A stretch of 64,000 bases of DNA, from NCBI RefSeq assembly GCF_018224885.1, contig NZ_JAGTXB010000003.1, positions 248,001 through 312,000 on the forward strand, read 5' to 3'. The DNA is from Chitinophaga hostae. Its GTDB lineage: Bacteria > Bacteroidota > Bacteroidia > Chitinophagales > Chitinophagaceae. Shown piece by piece: positions 1 through 7,827 of the stretch (within the stretch, counting starts at the first letter, position 1; every line of letters begins with the position of its first letter). The notes below the pieces were generated by a model. That model did no database searches. It was given only the letters and a program-made list of their open reading frames with translations, and was not told the DNA's origin. A program made the position numbers and the translations under genes.

Positions 1-1424
1 GACTTGAGCATTCCTACACATGCACCAGGTGATTGAAAAACCTGACGGTTAAACTCAGTTGTCAATAGTTTTATGCTGGATAGACAATCATCAGCAGTAT
101 TGTAATTCTGTGCATATAAATGACCATTGGAATATCCCCAGTGGTCCCGCTCCATTAAGGCACGACCAGGCACATAGTGTGTGCCATATTTATTGTAATA
201 CGAAAAGGTATACGGGGCATCAGGATAGTTAACTAATCCTGTTTTCTGGACGGTCTTCAAACATAGCCTTGCATACTTCAATTCCTCCGGAGCAAAGGAA
301 AAATCAAATGCCCGCGTAGAATCATTAAAGAAGTATTCATACCCAAATTGATATCCTGATATGACCTTGGAATCATTTTTTACAACGATTTGCTTTAGTG
401 CCTTTTCACCTGGTAGATCAGCTAATTCACCATCATGGTAAATCATAGAAACTACAGTCCTACCATCGGCCATGGTAATATCTGTCAGACGTTTTTTGGT
501 ACCTGAGAACCATAGCGGCAAGCTTTGAGCAGCGCTTTTAGTTTGACCATCAATGGTTGAAGTTGTGTAAACTCCTTCATATCCAATTAGGTATTGCAAA
601 TGATAGTCGGTATAATTAAAGGTAATCTTATGGCCGGATAGAGGGTCTTTAATTTCTGTTAGGTACCACGATGTTCTGATGGAATAATCGCTGACGTCAA
701 AATATGGAACAGTAACAGATTGTCCAGTTGTTGCGGTCAATTGCCTACCTTTTTTATACTTAATCAAATTGCTTCTATCGCATGCGCTAAATGTATACCT
801 TATCCCGGCTTCATCTGTAATAATAAATTTATTGATGGTGGTAATGACGTTACCATCTGCTGGTACCGCAACTTCTCTTTTTTCTATCTTCAGTTTGGAA
901 TTATCCATCGTGAGTAAATGCTGGTCATCAGAAATGATAAACCTACCTGATCTGCCACCGAACTGAAATTCAAAAATATCCTGTTGAAAGTCACGCTGAA
1001 CATCAAAATCCGGCTGATATTCATCGTCTGGTCCAGTATTTGGAACAAGCGGTACAAAGCCTGCTCTCTTTGAAAGCGGGGCCGTTCGTGGAAAATACGG
1101 CACCATAAATCCAGCCCCTTTTTTTATCCCACCATAGGTGCCCTCTACCTGATCATCAGGTTCTCCAATGACATGACGAGTAATTACACCACCGGCTATT
1201 AAATTCCAACCTAAACCAACGCTGGATGGAATTTGATTTACCAAAATGCCGCCACCACCAGTATAATCCAGTGAAATATTAAAGGATAATCTACCACCAT
1301 CCGAGTAATTAAAAATAGGTAGACTAAAATTTGCCTTGCCTGTCGGAAGGTCTACTTGACCTCGAACGGTACTGACCAGGATTAACTGGAATAAGAGAAT
1401 AAAGGGATAACATTTACGAAGCAT
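1..1424 (-). CDS. RHS/SpvB-like secreted protein, N-terminal part (runs off left edge)
   Basis: The reading frame opens with ATG at 1424 and stays open to the window edge, giving about 474 residues with no stop; the C-terminal part is outside. An N-terminal signal peptide (hydrophobic LLFQLILV, cleavage near RGQ) is followed by the pattern 'LPTGKANFSLPIF' and 'SSVGLGWNL-AGG-ITR', typical of the start of Bacteroidota RHS/SpvB-like proteins, which build a beta-rich shell, often around a polymorphic C-terminal effector. Such proteins are exported and in several families act as toxins or adhesins; that role here is inference, because the diagnostic core and tip lie beyond the window. It starts 31 bp after the stop of the upstream gene, so the two are probably one operon. 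The block is AT-rich compared with the rest of the window. Confidence 0.7.
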   Translation of the reverse strand, partial: MLRKCYPFILLFQLILVSTVRGQVDLPTGKANFSLPIFNYSDGGRLSFNISLDYTGGGGILVNQIPSSVGLGWNLIAGGVITRHVIGEPDDQVEGTYGGIKKGAGFMVPYFPRTAPLSKRAGFVPLVPNTGPDDEYQPDFDVQRDFQQDIFEFQFGGRSGRFIISDDQHLLTMDNSKLKIEKREVAVPADGNVITTINKFIITDEAGIRYTFSACDRSNLIKYKKGRQLTATTGQSVTVPYFDVSDYSIRTSWYLTEIKDPLSGHKITFNYTDYHLQYLIGYEGVYTTSTIDGQTKSAAQSLPLWFSGTKKRLTDITMADGRTVVSMIYHDGELADLPGEKALKQIVVKNDSKVISGYQFGYEYFFNDSTRAFDFSFAPEELKYARLCLKTVQKTGLVNYPDAPYTFSYYNKYGTHYVPGRALMERDHWGYSNGHLYAQNYNTADDCLSSIKLLTTEFNRQVFQSPGACVGMLK

Positions 1425-1455
1425 AGAATAAAAATTTTATAAAATGACTCTTGTT

Positions 1456-2874
1456 TTAAAAATTATAACCTGTTCGGAGCTTTATCGGTTCTGTCCTGGG
1501 GATATGTTGATTATATAGGAAATCAAACAACACCATTACGTTTCCTTTCAGCTTACTATTGATTTTATACTTTTTGCTGATTCCAAGAAGACCACTTTGA
1601 GTCCACTGTTGTCCAATACGAATTGGGATTCCGGTATACTCAGGCTGGTAGTTTTGTTCATAACCACCATTGAGGAAAAATGTCCCTTTCAGTTTCCAGT
1701 CGACAAATGAGCGAAGCCCCATACCCTGGCTGGAAAACCGAATGTTATTAAAACCTGTACCTAAACCTAGTTTATAAGATAAACCAATACCTACACTCCC
1801 GTTTTTGTGAAACTTATAAGCTACTTGTCCTGCCAGATCGCTGGTTGTAGGAAAAAACTGATTACTGCGCTGAAACTGTATATTACTCCCGAACTCCAAT
1901 CGTTGTAACAGACTTTTGGATTTCATTTCCTTTGGTTTAAAACCCGGCATTTCACCTGCATCACTTAGGGCTGGGAACTTTTTTTTCAGTTCATCAAATT
2001 TACTTTTTGCGGCGTCCATCTGCTGGTTGACTAGAGCTGTGGCATTCGGACCGCTTCCAACCCTTCCTTCAATCATTTGTTCCACCTGTGTTCGCGTTTG
2101 TAATCCTGCCTGTAGTTCACTACCGCTCTGAATGTTAAACAGACCCGCCAACATTGAGTTTTTAGCCATAAAGTCATTAAAAGCAGGGATCTTTCGCAAC
2201 AACTCCATGGCTTTTTGTTCTGCCTTTTTCTGGTCCTTAAGCACTTCCTTATATTCTCTTAGTTGTGCCGAATAATAATAAGCCTCCTTTTTCAATCCCT
2301 GCACTTCTTTGGAAAACCCCGTATACTGGCTTAGTTGATCGGTAAGTTGCTTCTTACGTTCACGGATGAAGGCTTTGATCTGTTCCGCATATTCGAGTTT
2401 ATCTTTAAGAATATCAACTGAACTGATCGTACCGCGCAGTTTTTCACCAATATTTCCAGACTTCCCCAATAAGTTATTAGCCTGGCTTAGATAAGATAGT
2501 GACCCGGACAGAGAATCAAGATAAGTACCTCCTGTTTCTGTGTATTTAGCAAGACCTGAAACTTTACCCAACTTACTCTTCATGCTGTGAAGAAGCTTTT
2601 GTTCCGTCTTAAAGGAATCGACAAAAATGGACGTTGCCTCTGCGGGATTGGAAACCCGTAGTTTAGCTTTTATTTTCCGCTCAGACTTTAAAAACCGTTC
2701 CAGGGTTTTATCCGATGTGTTGGTTATCCGTCTGGAGATTCCATCTGCTTTTCGCTTAACCTGAGACAGATATTTAAGCGAAGTTTTTGGCGAAAGTTGT
2801 GTTATCGAATCTTGTGCGTAGGTAGTTTCATTGAACATTAATAGCAGGCACACAAGTGTGATGACAGTTTTCAT
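1456..2874 (-). CDS. Secreted coiled-coil protein with C-terminal beta-rich (barrel-like) region
   Basis: 472 residues from the ATG at 2874. A longer frame from 2940 exists, but only the 2874 start places a normal signal peptide (VITLVCLLLMF, cleavage after TYAQ) at the N-terminus. Residues about 30-330 are charged and helical with heptad-like stretches rich in K, E, L and Q (for example around 'LREYKEVLKDQKKAEQK'). The last 140 or so residues alternate aromatic and polar residues and end in an aromatic (GYNF), as outer-membrane beta-strands do. I do not recognise a named family. Its position directly upstream of the RHS-like gene suggests a partner in export, anchoring or display of that protein. 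That is inference from context. Confidence 0.65.
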   Translation of the reverse strand: MKTVITLVCLLLMFNETTYAQDSITQLSPKTSLKYLSQVKRKADGISRRITNTSDKTLERFLKSERKIKAKLRVSNPAEATSIFVDSFKTEQKLLHSMKSKLGKVSGLAKYTETGGTYLDSLSGSLSYLSQANNLLGKSGNIGEKLRGTISSVDILKDKLEYAEQIKAFIRERKKQLTDQLSQYTGFSKEVQGLKKEAYYYSAQLREYKEVLKDQKKAEQKAMELLRKIPAFNDFMAKNSMLAGLFNIQSGSELQAGLQTRTQVEQMIEGRVGSGPNATALVNQQMDAAKSKFDELKKKFPALSDAGEMPGFKPKEMKSKSLLQRLEFGSNIQFQRSNQFFPTTSDLAGQVAYKFHKNGSVGIGLSYKLGLGTGFNNIRFSSQGMGLRSFVDWKLKGTFFLNGGYEQNYQPEYTGIPIRIGQQWTQSGLLGISKKYKINSKLKGNVMVLFDFLYNQHIPRTEPIKLRTGYNF

Positions 2875-3017
2875 TGAACGGTCCGTTAATTGGTGATTGG
2901 AATTGTTATGCGGTCGAAATACAACGGCATAGGAAGCCAACTCTGATCATAGTTAGATCAGAATCCTGTTGAAACAATCACCGCTATAGCATAGAATATT
3001 ACTCTTTTACTAATAAA

Positions 3018-3260
3018 AGGTAATTGGTCACTGACAACACATATTCTATTGTACAGGTTATGTTTCCAATTGAAAATCTAGATGCTGTATTAAATGCTAA
3101 GTCTTTTGTTGAAATGAAAGAAGTTTCATAGTAAAGGTTTTTGTCAATTTAGTTATACTCTGCTTGTAGGTACACACAATGGAACAGGCATTCTATTGTA
3201 AGGGAAAAGATAAAGTATTTAATTTTCCAGGGGTAAAACCAATCTAACGACCAATTACCT
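3018..3260. repeat. 12-bp inverted repeats flanking a 219-bp segment
   Basis: AGGTAATTGGTC at 3018-3029 is matched exactly in inverted orientation at 3249-3260. The segment between lies upstream of the leftward RHS operon, and a serine recombinase gene starts 670 bp away. Short inverted repeats around a promoter are the form of Bacteroidota invertible promoters, but no canonical promoter was identified inside and a 12-bp match could arise by chance in AT-rich DNA. Confidence 0.35.
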
Positions 3261-3409
3261 ATCTATGAGTCCTGCTGTTTATTGCAATAAATCCTAATCA
3301 ATTTCTAGGGTTTAACAATCCTGGGATTCATTGTTCTCAAACACATTAAACAATCGGCCTACAATATAATGAGCATATTTTAATTTATTGCGTTGTTTCA
3401 AAAAATCAG

Positions 3410-3451
3410 GTATATATACGGCTCAATAAAATTGCGTATTTATACGGTTCA
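3410..3451. repeat. Two 16-bp imperfect direct repeats, 26-bp period
   Basis: GTATATATACGGCTCA (3410-3425) and GTATTTATACGGTTCA (3436-3451) differ at two positions. A partial third match, ACTATACGGTATC, follows at 3468-3480. The 26-bp spacing places the units on about the same DNA face two to three turns apart, as for a regulator or recombinase binding array. Function unknown. Confidence 0.4.
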
Positions 3452-3775
3452 TCTAATAGGAGTCAAAACTATACGGTATCCTAATTATTTCTAAAATAAA
3501 GGTAAGGAACCTGAACGCATCCTATCTGCGTAAAGAAATCAAAGATCTTTCTTTATAGAAACTCCAGTTTCGCAAGGTTCAACAAACTCAGTTTAACTTA
3601 TACCTGCTTTAAGCTTGTTAAAACTCATCTCCCCAAAGATATCTTTGACTTTAGACAAGAACGGTCAAATCGTACCATACCACGACATTTCTTTCGACTC
3701 AACTTCATTCCCATTTTAAATTTATGAATACCCAAGCAATGTGCAGGTTTATTTAATAAATAAAAGAAGGTAATT

Positions 3776-3979
3776 ATGGAAAATGAGAAGGAAGAAGGTA
3801 GAATTCCCAGCATCAACAACATAGATGATTCAATTACAAAAATAAATGACGAATGGGAACAAGAGAAAGAAGAAAAATTAGTAAATTTAATTATACAAAT
3901 TGTTGTGTCAACAACATTAAAAGAATACTATGAAACGAGCAATAAGATACCTACGATTCAGTCAACTGGGGCAGAGTAA
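3776..3979 (+). CDS. Small acidic protein of unknown function, overlapping the recombinase start
   Basis: 67 residues, rich in E, K, I and N, with no signal peptide or recognisable domain. The ATG at 3776 is preceded by AAGAAGG, a possible ribosome binding site. Its last 50 bp overlap the start of the serine recombinase (3930) in another frame, an arrangement that suggests translational coupling. It may be an accessory or directionality factor for the recombinase, but nothing in the sequence shows that. It could also be a spurious frame, since the AT-rich composition yields open frames easily. Confidence 0.45.
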   Translation: MENEKEEGRIPSINNIDDSITKINDEWEQEKEEKLVNLIIQIVVSTTLKEYYETSNKIPTIQSTGAE

Positions 3980-5555
3980 CAGCTCTATTGAAAGACAAGA
4001 ATTATATACAGATCAATGGATGCAATACAATAATGTTGAACTAGTAGATACATTTATTGACCGTGGTAAAAGTGCCCGAACTTTTGATCGTCCCGATTTT
4101 ATTAAGCTGAAGGAATTTATTAATAAACATTACAAAACGGTAGATTATCTTTTAGTAGACCAATTAGATCGCTTTAGTCGGGATGCAGGAGAGGCAATGA
4201 ATATGGTTAAACTCCTACAAAAAAAATACAATATTCAAGTAGTTAGTGTCACTGAAGGAATAATATTTGACTATAACACTCCCGGAAGTTTCTTTCGTGC
4301 CGGATTACAGTTATTACTTGCTGAAGAGGATAATATAAATCGAAGCATCAAAGTTAAAGGAGGTATTTATACAGCAAAAGCAAAGGAAGGCAGGTTTGTT
4401 TTCAAAAATGCACCATTCGGCTACAAGAAGGAAGGTGAACGTAAGGAAAAACATTTGGTTATAAATGAAGCTGAAGCAAAAATTATACGTTTCATTTATG
4501 ATGCATATCTTAGAAATACACCTTTATATCGTATAAAACAAGAAGCAGAACAGTTGGGATTTACCACTAAAGGTAATATGGCAATTGAACGTGTATTAAA
4601 AAATCCAATTTATGCCGGATTACTCAAAGTTGATTCCTATAAGGATTATAAAGGAGGGTTATTTGATGGGATTCACGAACCAATCATTGATATTACTACT
4701 TGGAGGATGGTTCAGGAAAAAATAAAAAGGCCTGAAAAGACACGAACAGTAATTGATGAAGAACTTCCTTTGCGAGGCGTTTTAAAATGCCACTGTGGAA
4801 CTCCAATCTCAGGAGCGCCTTCAAGAGGAAAATCAGGAAAATATTTTTATTATTATAAATGTAAACATTCCAAGCATAACAATATAAGTGCCATCAAAGC
4901 CCATGAGCAGCTTTTAAGTGTTTGTGAACTAATGAGCCTTCCCTCTCAGAAAGTTAGGAAAATTAGAACGGAAAGCAAAGCTTCTATCGACAAGGAAATG
5001 GAAGGAAACCGTAAAAAGGCAAATGATAAAAAGTTAGAATTACAGCAGGTCGAAGAAAAGCTGTTTTCAGTGGAAGAGAAGTGGATAAAGAATGAAATCA
5101 ACAAAGATACTTATGAACGCTGGTACTCCATTTACAATGATAATATATTAAACCTAAAAGGAGCAATCGATAGATTGAGTCTTGATCAAAGCCTAGCTTT
5201 CAACATTCTGGAAAAGAAATTAGACCTTTTGACAGATATGCGTCATGTATATTCTACCTGTGACACACTAGAAAAACGCGAATTTGTAAATCTGGTGTTC
5301 GACAGCAATTTATACTATCAAAATGGTATCTATCGAACACCAACTATGCTGCGTGATCTATCTCATAACCATTTGAAAATGAAAGAAAAAGGTTTGTTGA
5401 TATTTGAAAAAAAAGAGGGGCTTCTTAATGAAGCCCCTCACAGCGGAGAGTCAGGGATTCGAACCCCGGGACCTGTTACAGTCAACAGTTTTCAAGACTG
5501 CCGCAATCGACCGCTCTGCCAACTCTCCAGGCTGCGAAAGTATAAAACGAAATGA
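3930..5555 (+). CDS. Large serine recombinase (site-specific integrase)
   Basis: 541 residues. An N-terminal resolvase catalytic domain (about 1-150) carries the 'YLRFS' motif with the probable nucleophilic Ser and the catalytic-arginine motif 'LDRFSRD'. A recombinase domain (about 155-265) follows, then a zinc ribbon beginning LKCHCG with further cysteines near 310, then a coiled-coil stretch (about 345-420). This is the usual order for large serine recombinases that integrate and excise mobile DNA. The final part is odd: residues about 493-503 are encoded by the tRNA terminator hairpin and about 505-533 are antisense to tRNA-Ser. The natural protein probably ended near residue 490, and the present tail was acquired from the target site. 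The other end of any element was not found in the window. Confidence 0.9.
   Translation: MKRAIRYLRFSQLGQSNSSIERQELYTDQWMQYNNVELVDTFIDRGKSARTFDRPDFIKLKEFINKHYKTVDYLLVDQLDRFSRDAGEAMNMVKLLQKKYNIQVVSVTEGIIFDYNTPGSFFRAGLQLLLAEEDNINRSIKVKGGIYTAKAKEGRFVFKNAPFGYKKEGERKEKHLVINEAEAKIIRFIYDAYLRNTPLYRIKQEAEQLGFTTKGNMAIERVLKNPIYAGLLKVDSYKDYKGGLFDGIHEPIIDITTWRMVQEKIKRPEKTRTVIDEELPLRGVLKCHCGTPISGAPSRGKSGKYFYYYKCKHSKHNNISAIKAHEQLLSVCELMSLPSQKVRKIRTESKASIDKEMEGNRKKANDKKLELQQVEEKLFSVEEKWIKNEINKDTYERWYSIYNDNILNLKGAIDRLSLDQSLAFNILEKKLDLLTDMRHVYSTCDTLEKREFVNLVFDSNLYYQNGIYRTPTMLRDLSHNHLKMKEKGLLIFEKKEGLLNEAPHSGESGIRTPGPVTVNSFQDCRNRPLCQLSRLRKYKTK
5407..5439 (-). terminator. Rho-independent terminator of tRNA-Ser
   Basis: GAGGGGCTT (5415-5423) pairs with AAGCCCCTC (5431-5439) across a 7-nt loop. 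On the minus strand the stem is followed by eight T residues (5407-5414). It begins 5 bp past the 3' end of the tRNA and also lies inside the 3' end of the convergent recombinase frame. Confidence 0.9.
5444..5528 (-). tRNA. tRNA-Ser(TGA)
   Basis: An 85-nt type II tRNA with a long variable arm. The acceptor stem is GGAGAGT paired with ACTCTCC, with a G discriminator at 5444. The T-arm is GGTTCGAATCC-like. The 7-nt anticodon loop CTTGAAA gives anticodon TGA (5492-5494), reading the serine codon UCA. CCA is not encoded. Its 3' end is overlapped by the convergent recombinase ORF. Confidence 0.95.
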
Positions 5556-5718
5556 TGCTAAAAAAATTTGTTTTACTTTTTTTTATTGAAAAAATTCGTT
5601 AATACCCCACCCCCTGGTACACCTCCGGCCACCAAAATAGTTTACGTATAGCCGTTATAGATAGAAGATACCGCTTTTACCCCCGGTCGTTTTAAACCAC
5701 TTTTTCGTAAATTTAAGC

Positions 5719-6156
5719 ATGAACGTATTCTTTGAAGGACCAGTACTATGGTCACAGATAGACGCTAACATGCACCTGCGGCACTCGGCCTACGCCGATT
5801 TTGCCGCACAGGCCCGCCTAACCCTGCTGGAGCACGTAGGACTCGACGCCTCCCATTTCGTACAGCTACAGCTGGGGCCTATCCTGTTCCGGGAAGAACT
5901 ATTCTACCACCGGGAAATTGGCCCCAACGATAAAGTACGGGTCACCTGCGAATTGACCAAATGCCGGGCAGACGCTTCGCGCTGGTCTATCAAACATGAA
6001 ATTTTCCGCAGCGATGGCACCAAATCAGCTACGGTATTGGTAGACGGCGCATGGATAGATACCCGCAAGCGTAAGCTCACAGGGCTCCCGGCAGACTTGC
6101 TCGAAAAATTCAAAGGTATTCCACGCAGCGAAGACTTTGTGGAAGAACCGGTTTGA
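5719..6156 (+). CDS. Acyl-CoA thioesterase, hotdog fold (4HBT/YbgC-FadM-like)
   Basis: 145 residues, cytoplasmic. The N-terminal segment around 'WSQIDANMHLRHSAYADF' matches the active-site region of 4HBT thioesterases, where an Asp/Asn followed by H and N residues lies near the start of the central helix. The rest has the expected five-stranded pattern, including GAWID near the end. The family hydrolyses acyl-CoA thioesters. The substrate cannot be read from the sequence. It stops exactly one base before the stop of the convergent gene at 6157. Confidence 0.8.
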   Translation: MNVFFEGPVLWSQIDANMHLRHSAYADFAAQARLTLLEHVGLDASHFVQLQLGPILFREELFYHREIGPNDKVRVTCELTKCRADASRWSIKHEIFRSDGTKSATVLVDGAWIDTRKRKLTGLPADLLEKFKGIPRSEDFVEEPV

Positions 6157-6690
6157 TTATCGGCGTGTAAACGGCTTGCTGTCGCGTATATACTCCTGTT
6201 TGTCTGTTTCCAGCTCCCTGATAAATGGCAGCTGGTTTTGCAAATATACCCGGGAAGATTGCTCCAGGTAGTTGTCCAGCTGAAAGAACTTCGCCGCCCG
6301 GGTAGCACCCAGCAGCTTGTTCATCCGGCGGAAGTAACGCATCTGTAAACGGCCAAACTCCAGGTCATTGTTAATAAACTGCCTGGTGAGCGAATTCATT
6401 TTCCGCTCGTCGATAGACGTAAATTCTTCGTTATACATCTTCAGTAAAGCAATGCGCTCTGTTAACCAGGGCCGTTTTTCGGTTTCATACTCCAGGAAGG
6501 CAGTCTGAAAAGCCTGCATTTCTGTTGGAGATATTTTCAACAAATCATCCAGGAGGGCCTCTTTATTCTTGCCAAAGATCTGGGTTACCAGGTCATCATC
6601 CTGTGGAACAGTTGCCACTGCAGGCATAGTCTGAGCACTCAGCCGCCAGGCGGCGCCCAGGATCATCAACAAACAGATAAGCTTTTTCAT
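6157..6690 (-). CDS. Secreted helical protein of unknown function
   Basis: 177 residues from the ATG at 6690. The longer frame to 6735 adds residues ahead of an obvious signal peptide (KKLICLLMILGAAW, cleavage near LSAQ), so I use the internal start. The mature part is mostly helical and rich in L, E, R and Q, with 'LGATRAAKFFQLDNYLE' near the middle of the C-terminal half. This resembles periplasmic Spy/CpxP-like helical proteins in size and style but has no motif I can identify with certainty. Convergent and abutting with the thioesterase gene. Confidence 0.65.
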   Translation of the reverse strand: MKKLICLLMILGAAWRLSAQTMPAVATVPQDDDLVTQIFGKNKEALLDDLLKISPTEMQAFQTAFLEYETEKRPWLTERIALLKMYNEEFTSIDERKMNSLTRQFINNDLEFGRLQMRYFRRMNKLLGATRAAKFFQLDNYLEQSSRVYLQNQLPFIRELETDKQEYIRDSKPFTRR

Positions 6691-6883
6691 GCATTGAAAT
6701 TTTAAATTTAATGGCAGCTTCAGCCACAGGCCCAATGCAATCAGGGGGTATAGAACACCGGCTCAATAGGGGTGTATAGGCATTATCGTTATCAAAAGCA
6801 GGTGTAGTGCCCACTACATGTATATGGCAGTGAATCTACCGTTCTATATAAACAATCTGCTTCCTTAAATGGTTGTAGTTTCC

Positions 6884-6917
6884 AAAAAAATGCCCCGGCA
6901 CGTGAGTACCGGGGCCA
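6884..6917 (-). terminator. Rho-independent terminator after the 88-aa gene
   Basis: GCCCCGG (6892-6898) pairs with CCGGGGC (6909-6915). On the minus strand the stem is followed by a run of T (complement of 6884-6890). It lies 24 bp past the stop of the leftward gene at 6942 and supports that small gene being real and transcribed leftward. Confidence 0.8.
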
Positions 6918-6941
6918 TCGCTTTTAAAAAATGTGGTGATA

Positions 6942-7208
6942 TCAATTCAAAGATTGATGATTAGCTCCCATAAAGGCTTCATACGCCTCCTTTGTCCAGT
7001 GCTGGTAATCCTCCAGGTTTATTCCTAACCGCTCATCACGCGCAACTTCTTTGAATTCCCGGCTATCCCAATAGCCCTTTGCCAACGACTGAATATTCCT
7101 GGAAACTACTGCAGTTGCGGTTTCGTAATCAGCTGGATAACTTTTATAGTTACCAATGGCCAATTCCTGAATTTCTTGTTTTACTGCGTCCTTACTTTGC
7201 TTTGCCAT
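6942..7208 (-). CDS. Small cytoplasmic protein of unknown function
   Basis: 88 residues with no signal peptide or membrane segment. The composition is that of a soluble helical protein (for example 'KEVARDERLGINLEDYQHW'). A strong terminator follows directly, so it is probably a single-gene transcription unit. No family recognised. Neighbours give no functional hint. Confidence 0.6.
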   Translation of the reverse strand: MAKQSKDAVKQEIQELAIGNYKSYPADYETATAVVSRNIQSLAKGYWDSREFKEVARDERLGINLEDYQHWTKEAYEAFMGANHQSLN

Positions 7209-7303
7209 GGTTAAAATTTTTTAGTTCAGACCAGGTAAAACAAAAATGGTTCCCTTTGATGCCAGCTCCGGGCGTTTTATGATTTCTTTATCTTAAAATT
7301 ATG

Positions 7304-7753
7304 TTAACGCGCCGAATAGGTGACAATATCTATCCCCAGCCCATTCGGGTCCTGTATGGCAAAGTGACGGTCCCCCCACGGCTCATCCCGGATATCAATT
7401 TTAATGGCCACTCCCCTGGCTTTCAGCTGTTGATATATCTCGTCTACCTTTGCTACCTCAAGAGTCAGATATACGCCTTTCCCATCGAATGCAGTTTTAA
7501 ACAAAGGTTGCTGCGACGCATGTTCCGGCAGCAAAAAACTGATCTCCGCCCCTTTATCCGGGGTATGCAGCAACAGGTAAAAATCGTTTTCAAAGGTGAC
7601 CCCAAAGCCCAATGTCTCCGTATAAAATTTTTTACTCTCCGCTAATTTAGCCGTGATAATGCCCGCATTTAGTTTCATTTTGCCAGGTTTTGTTTGTGAA
7701 TAAAGAGAACATGCAAAAAAAGTGAAAATCACTGATAACAATAGCCGCTTCAT
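7304..7753 (-). CDS. VOC-family (glyoxalase/bleomycin-resistance fold) protein with signal peptide
   Basis: 149 residues. The first 20 form a signal peptide (LLLSVIFTFFAC, cleavage near LYSQ), which is unusual for this mostly cytoplasmic family. The remainder is one VOC domain: 'KFYTETLGFGVTFEN' opens the first beta-alpha-beta unit and 'FAIQDPNGLGIDI' closes the last, the typical DPdGn-like end. VOC domains bind a metal and act as lyases, dioxygenases or antibiotic-binding proteins; the specific role is not readable. A TAACTTTG box (minus strand, 7775-7782) 22 bp upstream of the start fits the Bacteroidota -7 consensus, with a TTG at shorter than usual spacing. Confidence 0.75.
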   Translation of the reverse strand: MKRLLLSVIFTFFACSLYSQTKPGKMKLNAGIITAKLAESKKFYTETLGFGVTFENDFYLLLHTPDKGAEISFLLPEHASQQPLFKTAFDGKGVYLTLEVAKVDEIYQQLKARGVAIKIDIRDEPWGDRHFAIQDPNGLGIDIVTYSAR

Positions 7754-7827
7754 GTTGTTGACGATTTACAACAGCAAAGTTATCACCCGCCGGGGCGCCA
7801 ACATTGTATAAATCGGACAACTTATTT

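Larger units (their letters stand above)
2875..3775. other. 901-bp AT-rich non-coding region between the RHS operon and the recombinase
   Basis: No convincing gene is visible on either strand. It should contain the promoter of the leftward operon (start 2874) and of the rightward small gene/recombinase (3776). It holds a 12-bp perfect inverted repeat at 3018-3029/3249-3260, a direct repeat ATTCTATTGTA at 3043-3053 and 3190-3200, and a pair of 16-bp imperfect direct repeats at 3410-3425/3436-3451. The one ORF of note (3625-3822, minus) has biased, low-complexity composition and lies across the rightward promoter, so I do not call it. Confidence 0.6.

Noticed and set aside
720-966. Two overlapping 65-codon plus-strand frames
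   Set aside because: Both are antisense to the RHS-like gene, which reads open over the whole 1-1424 interval with a consistent family pattern.
3625-3822. 65-codon minus-strand frame upstream of the recombinase
   Set aside because: Overlaps the rightward 67-aa gene and its upstream region; composition is that of random AT-rich DNA and no downstream terminator is present.
5404-5589. 61-codon frame over the tRNA-Ser
   Set aside because: Reads through the tRNA terminator and tRNA; no coding signal of its own.
6691-6735. N-terminal extension of the secreted helical protein
   Set aside because: The extra residues precede a normal signal peptide; the ATG at 6690 gives the signal peptide at the true N-terminus.
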